Source: Chrysomallon squamiferum
Taxonomy: Eukaryota; Mollusca; Gastropoda; Neomphalida; Peltospiridae
Length of the DNA: 64,000 nt
Assembly: GCA_012295275.1 (NCBI GenBank)
Contig: CM022665.1
Span: 16,403,476-16,467,475, forward strand
Direction: 5' to 3'
Shown here: positions 52,901-64,000 of the stretch, in pieces
How the letters are laid out: every line of letters begins with the position of its first letter
Numbering within the stretch: position 1 is the first letter of the stretch
The notes under the pieces: generated by a model
Told to the model about the DNA's origin: nothing
The model's database searches: none
What the model saw: only the letters and a program-made list of their open reading frames with translations
Position numbers and translations under genes: made by a program

Positions 52901-55859
52901 TTAAAATCACTTAGTAAATTGTAAAAAAATTACATTTTGTTGCTAATGTATAAAAAGTGATATTTTCTTAGTAAAATCCAGAAACTGGTAGAATATGTTA
53001 TTATTTCTGTTACATGTTCCAGAGGCTGCTGATTTGGTTAAAGTTTACAATTCTTAAACTATCCCGACCCAGCCTCAATTTCATCAAGATTCTTCAAACA
53101 AGGTCCACATAATTCTGTTATCAGCCAATAACAATCTCTGCTGACAACAATATAGCATTATCATTGATTTTACAGACTTTTCTGTCATGTCCTTTCTTCT
53201 GCTAGTGGCAGGAGCTGGGTCAAGTTTGTGTTCCAAGGCCATGTGATGTGGTCAGTGAGTTCTGTAGTGGACAAACTGGTCAAATGAGGAGTAGCCTATG
53301 AGTCACCCAAACAGTGTTAATAAAGAAATCCATTAACACTGTCTGATTTGAGAATGAACAAATATTTGGTTCACAACATCTCTACACATTTATTGTTAAT
53401 AGTTGGTTAGGTGTGAAGAATATCATTTTTATGATGATTATATGAGAAGAAAACTGCTCCATTATATCACAGACTATTTTTAACAGTTAGCAGCAGATGA
53501 TCCTTTTTTAATGAACCTTTTCATTGATAGGAAAACACACACTACAGCTTTAGTATGACAGTCATAGGGAAATGACTTGAATGGGAAATGGTATAATAAA
53601 CGTAGACTTGATCTGCTTAGTTATCACACTTCTTATGAGCATTATAATCACTGAGACACAGTTTGACTAACTGAGCAGTGCTGAAATCTCAGTAAAGCTA
53701 AGCATTCTGCTGATAAGGAATGTTAACCTGTGATCTAAGTACTCTATTGTATTAGTGTTAATGCCTAGAGAATGATTGCAGCTTAGCTAAATGTATATGC
53801 AAAGCACTGTAAGAAGCTGGTATAACTGTTAATGGATAGTGATTAAGCCAACAGATTACAACTTAGCTACTGTGTAATAACTAGACTGAAACAAGGGATT
53901 TATCTTTTACTGACAGTGAAATTGACAGTCAATGATATTAATATGTTGATGTTTATGTGACATTTGTATATTAGAAACTTTGTACTACTTAGAAGATTGT
54001 TAAGGCTTTAAAACATACATACATGATCTTTAAATTGTGTGTTAGACATTAATGCTAATAATGGTTTGTAGAAACATATTTAAGTTATTATTTTAAGAGG
54101 TAATGATAAAGAGGTTAAAATGTATATTAAGAATCAATTTTGAGAACTCTAAACAGTTAATGTTGAAAATAAGAAAATAACTTTTATTAAATTAAGTGAA
54201 CTATTTAATTTAATTAAAAAATATCTTATTTTACCTTGTATCTCAAACTGAATTATGATGAATTTAATATTGATGTAAAACATTTCTTAGAAAATATCTA
54301 AGATTTCATTTCATTTTGTGAAATGTCATTAACCATCTCTAACAGCAAGAGCTATTAATATATATATATATATATGGTCAGATGAGAGGAATTAAGCTTC
54401 TTCCATAACATAGCATTGTATTATTTTTTTCCTTTATACATATAGTTAAACATGCACCATAGACTATTAAACCATTTTGACTGATCATGCTTCATGCAAG
54501 CACACATTTTAACTCCACACTAGAACTGAATCTCACAAACAATATTCTGTAGTGTGGGGAAACAAATACAGCTTAATATGAAAGTGCAAACACAAAGTGC
54601 AGTTTCATTTTGTAAATGCCACGAAGATTGCATGTGCTTATATCGGTGAGAATGGCAGAACAAGGTTATCCTACCTGTCAGATAGCAAACATTAGCCAAT
54701 GAACTAAGAGAAAATTCATTAGTTAAGTGGCTGGTGTATCATACTAATTGACGAGGATTCTTGTAAGAACACACACAGACTCTTTAAATATCTTCTGTGA
54801 GGGCAGCTGCATATAAATATTATTGTTTTGAAAGAAAAACAGAAGGAAAATGTGCACCAATCTGTATTAATAATCTTTTAATTATTATTTTTGTTATTTT
54901 TATTATTATTATTATTAACTTTTGTTTTAAAGTAAAAGTTTAACAGTTTTAGTGGTAATAGTTAATAAACTGTTAATATGTTAAAAAAGAAAAAAAGAAA
55001 AAAAAAGGAGATGAAGAAAGAAATGAAAACTGAAACAAAAATGCAGAGAGCAAAGAAAAACTTACAAACTGATATAATGCAGGAACTGGTATTCAAATTT
55101 TAATTGTTTGTCTTCACTGGTTTGTTATTTAGTCCAGTTGTAATGCACCAAAGCATTTTACCTCCCATTTTACCTCCAATATTGCTGTTTATGTTTAGGC
55201 ATGCTTGTCCTGTAATGCTAGTAGCTGAATAAATCAATGTTACAGCTAGTATGTTAGAAATAGAAAATTGTTGGTTAACAGGTAAGCAAGTTAGAAGATT
55301 CGTCAGTGAGGTAGTTTTATAGATTTCAAATTTCCTTGGTTAACTTTTCATAGGAATTCATATTATGAAATGAACCCAGTATATACCACTTAGTATTCAG
55401 CTGACAAAGATTAGTGAGACTTAGTTGGAAGAGAAATTGCTATAATTTTACATTTCTAATATTGGCTCTGGGAACTTCAGTACTACTGATGGTTCTTCAT
55501 GAATATTTGCATTCAGGGTTTTACATGGACACAGTGGACAAATGCAGTTTTTGAAATCCAAACTGCATATTGATCAGGTTTCATCAGCAGCCTAATGCAC
55601 TGGATGGATAAGGTAACACCAGGCTTTCTGCTCATGGTAATTTGATAGAGGCAGTAATGACTATTGGTTGTTCCATGTGGTGCATAGGCATTGTATCTGC
55701 TGGATTTAATACATTGGGCAGTGATAATAATGTGTATTTGTTATTCTTAACTGTTTAGATGGACCTGTGATGAATACTGGTTTTATTGCACTTTACAGAG
55801 AAATATATATTAAGTATAGATCAGTTTTCTGCATATGTACTGGTGTGTGTTGTGTTCTG

Positions 55860-55916
<57 letters not shown>

Positions 55917-58900
55917 AATTACTGTTAGTATAGCTGTGCAAGTTGGAAAGATGATGATGAGAAAGTTCTAACATGATAATCTTGCCTCTGAAAATGTCTG
56001 TCCAAGACCATGTTAATTAAGATAGAAGGCACATTAGTATTATGCATGCCTAATTAGCATTTTAATCCTTCTGTCAGAATGTATTTCTAAGACTGTCATT
56101 TAGGATATGTGACATAAGATTAACTAGGAAAGTAGGTATATTGATCTTATACTCGCTAATTAGCTGTGAGTAGAAGCTACTACAGGACTTGATCCTTGAA
56201 CCTGTAAGTTGTTAGACCATTGAATAAACAAGGCTGCTCATGTGTTCAAGAAGAGTCATTTCCCTTCTGACCTTCTGATGACTTATTCATATGGTAAGGA
56301 AAAAAATTAGTGTCATCTCAAATGATGTGCTGTAGGGCAATTCTACAGTGATAGGGTTGAAGTGAACCTGGAGGGGATGGGGAAAGATAGTGTATTTAAT
56401 TGCCTAATCACGTATGAACTTGTTCAGATAGCCTGATACCAGCTCTGATTATTTTGTCTTTCACTTATTTCATACTGACTGCAAGCAAAAATGTTTAACA
56501 TAGTGAAAGAAAATGTTTTACATATATACATGGGAAGATTCAGATGCTAGCATAAAAAACAAAAAGAGAAGGCATGAAAAGAAAATTATAAATATTGTTT
56601 TGAATCAGTATACATTGACACCTCAGCACATTTTATTATTAAACATATTAGGTGACCCATCCACCCACCCCCCCAAAAAAGAATAGATGTAAGAAAATGC
56701 AACAAAGGTTTCACAAATACAGAATTGGAGGAATATTTGTAACAGCTGATTTGGCTTTTTTTAGGGGGTGGGGGTGGGGATTTGTTCTGTTGTTATTGTT
56801 TTTCTAAATAATTTAAATCAATGTACAATAGGCGTCTGGAATTAATATATTTTTCTTGATAAGTATTTAATGTACATGGACAGAAACAAGAAACCAGTTA
56901 CAAGCTTTATCATTAAAAAAATAAGGGGGAAAAATGACAAATAATGCCAGTATCTTTAATCTTTCACCTATCATTGTTATCATGGAACTGCCTGTGTGAT
57001 AAAGTTCAGGGTTTTATTAAGTTGGAGTATTGTATGTGGAGACTGAATTGTCTGAGAGCAATTAGCCAGTATATTTATGTTATGGATTTCTTGTGTTTCA
57101 ACCAGAATCATTCCAGTTATATTCCATCTGCTCTGCTATTGATCAAAATATCTGATTGCAAAATGTATTACAAATACAAACCTGTTTGAGAATATCTGAA
57201 TAGAAAAATTTCAGAAACAGAATGAACTGCCTTTTCATTGATCGAGTCTATTTATCCAGCATTTGTATCCATTTTTAACCCCTTCTAACCCATATTTCAC
57301 TTACTCAGCTGTTCAAGGTTTACAACAGTTTATTTTTTAAACTGAATTATAATTTTAGACTTCATAAATATTAAATCTTTTGAACATTTCTTTTAATGAA
57401 TCTTATTTAGTATCAAGCTTAAAATGAAATATAAGTAACTTTTTGGTAAATGAAGTGATAAGAAAGATAATTGTTTCATTCATTTTTCAGGATGATGATG
57501 CTTCTACACAGACTTGGCCAGATTACTATGTGGAAAGAATGAACACAATGTCAACTGTGAGTTTCTTATTACATATCATTTGATATACAAATACTGTACA
57601 GCTTGAATTCTTACACATGTTTCTGAATATAGATGATACATCAAACAGCACAGTCTAACAGAAGTATGTATACAAAATCTCTTGGTGCTAATTAATAATA
57701 AGTCTTCTACTGTTGCTGCAGTAGATTTCATCTTTCAGACTTTAACACATAATCATTTATCTGACACCTAAAACTATCATTAAAATGAGTTGAGGTTATA
57801 TTAAATACATTTTCATTTGTCGATTTATTTTATCGTTTACATAGACTCATTTCATGCCTAAACAGAATCTTGTTTAACTGTTTCTTGTTGCTCTCTGTTG
57901 TCTCTTTCTCTGTCTTTCTAACTTTAACTCATTCTCTTTTTGTTTATGTTGATCCATGAAGAAAGTAATAGAATAGGTTTGCATTGTACTTGAGTTAAAT
58001 GTTTTTCAGCTATATCTTGGTTTCAATGACGAAGAAATCAACTTGAGAATTAAACTTGTTGATAACTTGAAAACAGCACTCAGAACTCAACCAATGAGGT
58101 ATGTCAATTTGTTTTTATTATTATTATTATTTTTTTAATCATATATTATTTAAAATAAATAAATAAATAAATAAAAATAAATGATGAATGAATAAATTAT
58201 AGATTCAGTCTTTAGTGACTATTTAAAACAAACAATTTTTTTTTTTTTAAATTTAAAAATTATTTCACACAGTAATTTTCAGCTGGTTACTAGATATCAT
58301 TTTTTTAATCTCGGTATTTTTGATATTTTAGTTTTGTTGTGAGATTCATTGAGAAAAATGGACTGCAATGTCTACTGGACTATCTTTGTAAGATGGACTA
58401 CCAGCTATCTGAAAGTCCATTGCATACATCCATTATTGGGTGTATCAAAGCTCTGATGAATAATTCTGTAAGTATCTAATACACACACATAATTAAACTG
58501 TTCATAAAATATAATTTTTAATTTCTTTTAATAGTAAAGATTACAGTTACAGTTATGTACTTAATATTGGAAGCACTATAAATATGGAATGGAAAAGGTC
58601 AAATTCATATTCATTCTTTGTTCCTATTTAAGAAAAAAACAAGACATTGTTAAATTTTTATCTTTTTAAATTTTACTTGGTATTTTTACTTCTGTTTTAT
58701 CTATGTTTATATATGTGTATATATTTTGTTTTAATTACTACTTACTTTTATTTCTTTTTATTTCATTATTATTTAATTTTTATTCACATAATTTGTTTTA
58801 TTATTTTTAATTTTTTTTTATTTTCAGCATGGTCGATCTCACGTGCTTGCCCACCCCAACAGCATCAACATCATTGCACAGAGTCTGAGTGTTGAGAATG

Positions 58901-61900
58901 TTAAAACAAAGATTGATGTGTTGGAAATTCTGGGAGCTGTCTGTCTTGTTCCAGGAGGACATCGTAAAGTCCTGTCAGCCATGTTGCATTTTCAGAAATA
59001 TGCCTCAGAAAGAACAAGATTTCAGGTATTTACACCTACATGAGATAAAAAAAAAGTTATTATAATATATTGATTATAAAGAAATTAATAAATGCTACAA
59101 AATATTTGATTTAATTTTTATTTTAAAAACTGAGGAAAAAGAAAATCTGAGGTAGATTTTCTCATTAAGAAATGTGATGAAATATCATGTATAGATATTA
59201 CAAATACCACCACATGCACATTATAATCATGCATTCATTTTTATCTGTGCAAAAATGTCTGAAAATAGTTTATTTCAAAAACTATTTTAATATCTCATCA
59301 GACAAACCTGAATATTTTTTTTTCAGAGATCATCTTAATAATTAAACATTTTTATCTGATATTTTCCAGACATTGATCTATGACCTTGACCGGAGTACAG
59401 GTAAATACAGGGAGGAGGTTGGTTTGAAGACTGCAGTTCTGTCTTTCATCAATGCTGCACTCAAATATGGACCTGGACAGGTGACTAATAGACTTTGTAA
59501 ACATATTTATTTTGTATTGAAAGTGTATATTATGCAGAATAAGAATTTACCATAAAATTATATATTTCTTATTTGTTTATATATATATATATTATTTAAT
59601 TCAAAGAATTTAAGATAAAATTATCCAATTTTATTTGTATCTTTGTTTATTTTCCAACAGGATCATCTGGAGTTTCGTTTACATCTTCGATATGAATTTT
59701 TAATGTTGGGCATTCAACCAATTCTTGACAAACTGAGAGATCATGGCAATTCTACTTTAAACAGGTATTAAGTAGATTCTTTAATTCAATGGCTGTTGTT
59801 ATTCATATTATTATTGGAAAATGTAAATGTATGAATGTGTATAAATTTGTGTATGCATATATATCTATTCATGCAAAGATGATATGAGAATATTTGTGTT
59901 TTCAAATTTTGATATAAAGAGGTATAAAGTACAGTGCAATGTATTAAAATATATAAAAACACTGTATAAGCAATTACATTATATTTAATTGTTGTGTAAT
60001 TTTTAAATTGTTTTCAGACATATTGATTTCTTTGAAATGGTCCGAACTGAGGATGAGAAAGAGCTTGCAAAAAGATTTGAAGGGGTTTGTATTTCTTATC
60101 AGTTACTTTATTTGATTGATTTATTTTTATTTTATTGTATTATTATTACTTTTTCTTGTTTTGTTTATTTTTATTTTTTTTTATTTTTTTTTAAATGGAA
60201 AAATAAATATTTGTAAGATACAAATATATCTTATTTTTTGAGAAAAAAAAACCTTGTCAGATATCTTATCTAGCTATTAAACTCAGTGATTTTAAAATGA
60301 ATGTATTTAACTTCTGTAAGCTGTTTCATTAATATTGTTGTTACAGGTTCATGTTGACACTAAAAGTGCTTCACAAATGTTTGAAATTCTGAGAAAAAAA
60401 CTGGCACTGTCTGCAGCATACCCACACCTGCAGTCAGTTCTACAGCATCTGTTATTATTACCATGTAAGTAAAATATAAAGCAGTAAAACATTTTTTAAA
60501 TATTATACTATATAAAATAATATATAAATGAAGAAATATATAACATGAAATTTAGGGATTCTCTCCACATGGATAAAAATTATAAAAAAAAAAAAATAAT
60601 AATAAATAAACAAATAAATAAATAAATAAATTTATTTAATTAAATGATTTTCTGAATCAATTTATACTTCATAGACCGAAGAATTTTTATTTGTTGAAAA
60701 TTCCCTACTGCTGTAAATCTAAAATTAAATGTAAATAGCTATTGTATGTTTGAAACTGTATTTTTTTTCAAACTGACAACAAACCAGCTATCTTCTTTAT
60801 TTCAAATCCAATATGACTTTGTATTCTTAAATATAACAAAACATTTAAAATCTAAAATTCACCTCATATTTTTAATAACTGCTTTACTTTTATGCTACCA
60901 GCTACATTTTTGCTAATCAACTGTTTTATGTATTTTCAATTTAGAATAATTGTTTTACCACACATTATCAATTTTGTCATTGTTCTTACTTACTATGCTG
61001 GCTCCATTTTATAATTTCAGATGGAAAGCATGACTGGGTATCTCTGTGGACCATTATTGATCAAGTTGTGCAACAGATTTCCTTACAGACAAACGGACAA
61101 GATCCTGATGTTGCTCCAATGGAAATAAACCTCAAGAAAGTTGTCCATCAGTGAGTCTTCCTACCCTTTATTAATATTACTCCTTGTATCACAAAAGACT
61201 GAAAAAGTTATCATATCTATCAGTTCATCAAATCTTATTTTTGTTTTACCTCTTATTGTTCTATTAATAATGTATTATTTTTATGTTAATGTCAAATATT
61301 ATTATTAAGATTGATCACAGAAACAAATAAAACAAATATTTAGAAAACAAAAATGCTTGTTTGTTCAAATCATTATTACAACAAGAAACAGATAAAATTA
61401 TTACCCAGAAGTATAGAATATTTATTTTATGCTGTTTGTTCAGACATCAACATGTTTTAAATATTTGAGACTGGATATTGCTTTGTATTTCAGACTTGCC
61501 AGTGAAAATGATGTTAAATCCTACCAACAGAAACTTAGGGAAGTAGAAAAAAGTAATGATGAACTTAATGCTAAACTGGAAAAGAAAGAGAGAGAGTGTG
61601 AAGTGAGGCTGCAGGAAAAGGTACAGTGCAAGCAAAAACATTAATAAAATACATTTAATATTAAATCTAATAGTTTAAACTGTAGAGAATCATTAGTAAT
61701 ACATTGAACCATTATAAATTTTTTTATAAATTAATAGAAATAACAAAAATAATAATGATGATTTTAATGGTAATCTTGATAGTAAGATTATTATATATTA
61801 CCATCATCATTATAACAGTAAGAACAAATTGACTCTGAAGTAATGTAGTGATTGAAAAATATTATAGTGGTTTCTTTTCAGTATGCTCTCTTGTATGTAT

Positions 61901-62278
61901 TTAATATATATCAATCACATTATGTTTTCATATCCTAGTACAAGTCAAATGATTGGAATGGTAATAATGCTTATTTGTATATCCTAAGTATTTCTTTTCC
62001 ATGTTATATCTTAACTATCTACAATAATATATTTTATTTTACATACTATTTATGTTAGATTATGTACTTTATTTAGTTAATACTTATCTGTGAATTTTAT
62101 TTATTTCTGGACTTCAGGAAGAGCTGATTTCTACAATGAATAAAATGAAGACAAAGTTGGAGAAGGAAATAGCAAATCATGCAGAGACAAGAAAACAGCT
62201 TGAAGATCTTATTAATTCTTTTCATGAGGCAAAGATACAAGTAATATTTTACTTAGTTTTGTTTCCATTTTATTCAGA

Positions 62279-62319
<41 letters not shown>

Positions 62320-63665
62320 TACTCTGTTCTTTTTTTTTTTTTTTTAAATATCATTATGATTATAAACAGTTTTTAGGCAACACCATTTTTTTGTTTTTTG
62401 TTTTGTTTTGAGGATATGATAGAAACACAAATATATTAACAACAACCAGTCTTATTTCAACAACTGTTTATGGTTTTCATTTGATACTTTAGGTAAAATA
62501 TACAAATTGCATGTGACAGATATAAATACAAAACTTAAAACTTTCAGACTATTTGCTTAACACTCTAAATTAATGCTACTAGTCACTGTGTCAAATTATA
62601 AAATAATAATATGAATACATCTATTTATTTTCTTTTAATTATTGTTCAGCTGGAAACTGAAAGAGGTGAAAAACAGAAACTTCAACATCTAGTTAAAACA
62701 GGAAGCCTTCCTGATGATGCTAAAATGGGAATCTCAAAAGCTGCAGCATCTCTCATCTCTCTGGACATTGGTCGTAGCATATCTAATGGGCATGTTCTAC
62801 CTCCACCCCCACCTCCACCACCACCACCGCCACCACCTGGATCAGCACCCCCACCTCCACCTTTAATAGGTAAATTTTAATTTGAATATATGAATGATAT
62901 AAATATTTATTTGTTCATTTTCATTTTCTGATTTTGATGAAGTGATCTTAAAATAGTTGATTAAAAACTATAAAAAAAATCAAATCATTTATATAAGTTT
63001 TATTTAATTATTTTTACTATTATTTTCTTTTTGTTTCTTTAGTTATTATTATTACTATTACCTTTTTTAGTTCGTTATTAATATTTGTAATAGTAATATT
63101 ATAATTATTATACTGATGATTGTTATTTTTTCTTCTTTACTTCTTTCTGTCATTATGTATTTATTTATTAATTCATTTATTCATTTATTCATTTATTTAT
63201 GTATTCATTCATTCATTCATTCATTCATTCATTCATTCATTGTAGGTGGCTCTAGTTTAGGAAAGTTTCCTGGATCTGCAATGAAAAAAAAAAATTGTCC
63301 CAAACCCAACAACCCACTCAAGTCTTTCAACTGGACCAAACTTCCAGAGGTTAGCTTCTGTCAGAAACTAATCCATTTAGCACCAAGCTTCATTATTTTC
63401 ACATCTGTATGACTCTAGCCAAAATCAATGCATTTAAGTAAAAATGTATTAAGCAATTATTTTCATGACCTTTTTGGTGGCAGACTGGAGGTTGATAAAA
63501 CATATTTTTAAAATAAATTAAATTAAATTAAAATGTCAAATTATACATATTTAACTTAATTCTTCAATATATGCTTTATTATGATTTCTTTTTGTAATGT
63601 GTCCATTTTTCTATTTTCAGAATAAAATAGCAGGCACAATATGGACTGATTTGGATGAAACAAGA
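46963..63665 (+). CDS. DAAM1: DAAM formin, N-terminal 628 codons (16 exons), continues past window
   Basis: Disheveled-associated activator of morphogenesis, a diaphanous-related formin. It links Wnt/PCP and Rho signals to actin nucleation in the cytoplasm. Coding exons: 46963-47118, 48664-48753, 57491-57556, 58010-58098, 58332-58467, 58828-59025, 59370-59480, 59661-59764, 60018-60084, 60347-60464, 61021-61150, 61494-61620, 62118-62240, 62650-62869, 63246-63349, 63621-63665; all phases agree. The start follows an in-frame TGA, and its N-terminus resembles DAAM1 (cysteine-containing head, then FEELV, then [13 protein letters not shown]). Residues about 45-400 form the GTPase-binding/FH3 armadillo region ([34 protein letters not shown]). 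Residues about 460-530 are coiled coil (KLEKKEREC). FH1 is short: 13 prolines at 556-568 and 5 at 572-576. [13 protein letters not shown] and the IWTDLDET segment begin FH2. The remaining FH2 and DAD lie outside. Invertebrates usually have one DAAM gene, so DAAM1 versus DAAM2 is not decided here. Confidence 0.93.
49386..49450 (+). mobile_element. tRNA-derived SINE head (degenerate)
   Basis: GGCTATGTAGCTCAGTGG matches the 5' acceptor/D-arm region of a tRNA, including a strong box A. About 30 nt later GGCATGATCCTGTCC resembles a decayed box B (GGTTCGANTCC). There is no closed acceptor stem and the sequence continues into non-tRNA DNA, so it is a SINE remnant, not a tRNA gene. Confidence 0.5.
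55860..55911. repeat. (GT)n microsatellite in DAAM intron 2
   Basis: Uninterrupted GT array of about 51 bp. Confidence 0.95.
62277..62340. repeat. (ATT)n and poly-T in DAAM intron 13
   Basis: About 14 ATT units (62280-62320), then a 14-nt T run, starting about 40 nt after the donor of exon 13. Confidence 0.9.
63160..63241. repeat. (ATTT)n-(ATTC)n microsatellite ending at the DAAM exon 15 acceptor
   Basis: ATTT/ATTC units at 63160-63205 are followed by pure ATTC to 63241, then TGTAG/GTGGC. The array forms the whole upstream context of the exon 15 3' splice site (exon starts at 63246). Confidence 0.95.
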
Positions 63666-64000
63666 GTAATATTTCAGTTTCAAATAATTACACCAATTAG
63701 AAATAATTGATAAAGAATGTTAAATTCTATTTTGAATAAAAGTTTATGCCACTGTTTTTGTTCATGCATTACTATTAAGTTTTGTAAGTATATTCAAAAT
63801 TAGATGTTTATTTTCATTTAAAGGCAAAATTTATTATGTAACTATCTGTCTATCCTACCTTTCTATCTACCTGTCCACCTATCTTTTTCTGGGTCTGTCT
63901 GTTTATCTGTTTATCTGTATGTGCATATGTCTATCACTCAACTATATATCTATATAATCTATGCATAGATCTATTTATCTGTTTTATCTTCTTTGTCTGT
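63666..64000 (+). other. start of DAAM intron 16
   Basis: Follows the ACAAGA/GTAATA donor after 63665. The next FH2 exon is not reached. The segment ends in CTAT/CTGT-rich imperfect repeats (about 63840-63995). Confidence 0.7.

Larger units (their letters stand above)
48754..57490. other. 8.7-kb DAAM intron 2
   Basis: This is the largest intron within the coding part of DAAM. No other exon was recognised. It contains a tRNA-derived SINE head at 49386-49450, a 51-bp GT array at 55861-55911, AT repeats near 54357-54374 and poly-A/poly-T runs. Scattered short open frames are without family resemblance. Confidence 0.65.

Noticed and set aside
1-64000. CRISPR arrays, prokaryotic operons, viral genes
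   Set aside because: All regularly spaced repeats are microsatellites or the KIF6 minisatellite, and all supported genes have spliceosomal introns.

Overview
This is an animal (intron-bearing eukaryotic) genome window. It is strongly A+T-rich, dense in simple repeats and has small exons in larger introns. All three genes can be reconstructed exon by exon from reading frames, GT/AG junctions and resemblance to known families. Codon choice, intron texture, abundant CA/CT/AAT/ATTC microsatellites and invertebrate-like family members suggest a lophotrochozoan invertebrate. A cephalopod or other mollusc is my guess, not a proof.

Layout: (1) 1.9-10.2 kb, plus strand: a complete 12-exon GTPBP2-type translational GTPase, with an inverted-repeat MITE in intron 6. 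(2) 10.25-15.98 kb: tail-to-tail gap holding the 3' UTRs. (3) 15.98-28.13 kb, minus strand: a complete 21-exon KIF6 kinesin of 818 residues. It includes one intron with perfect U12-type (minor spliceosome) donor and branch-point signals and AT...AG termini. (4) 28.1-28.6 kb: a CpG-richer stretch that looks like a promoter, possibly shared. (5) 28.6-46.9 kb: no protein gene recognised; probably intergenic DNA and/or 5' UTR introns of the next gene, with a candidate 59-nt untranslated exon near 35.6 kb. (6) 46.96 kb to the window edge, plus strand: the N-terminal 628 codons (16 exons) of a DAAM formin, covering the GTPase-binding/FH3 region, coiled coil, a short FH1 and the first residues of FH2. 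The rest lies beyond the window.

The three proteins do not form one pathway: GTPBP2 acts in ribosome rescue, KIF6 in ciliary/microtubule function and DAAM in Wnt/PCP-Rho actin assembly. Their order is still informative. KIF6 and a DAAM gene are also head-to-head neighbours on human 6p21 (KIF6/DAAM2), with GTPBP2 on the same chromosome arm, so the block looks like ancient bilaterian synteny. The most notable non-gene signals are the U12 intron, several 3' splice sites whose upstream tracts are microsatellites, a ~100-bp minisatellite in KIF6, the MITE and tRNA-derived SINE relics. No prokaryote-type system, CRISPR array or viral gene was seen.
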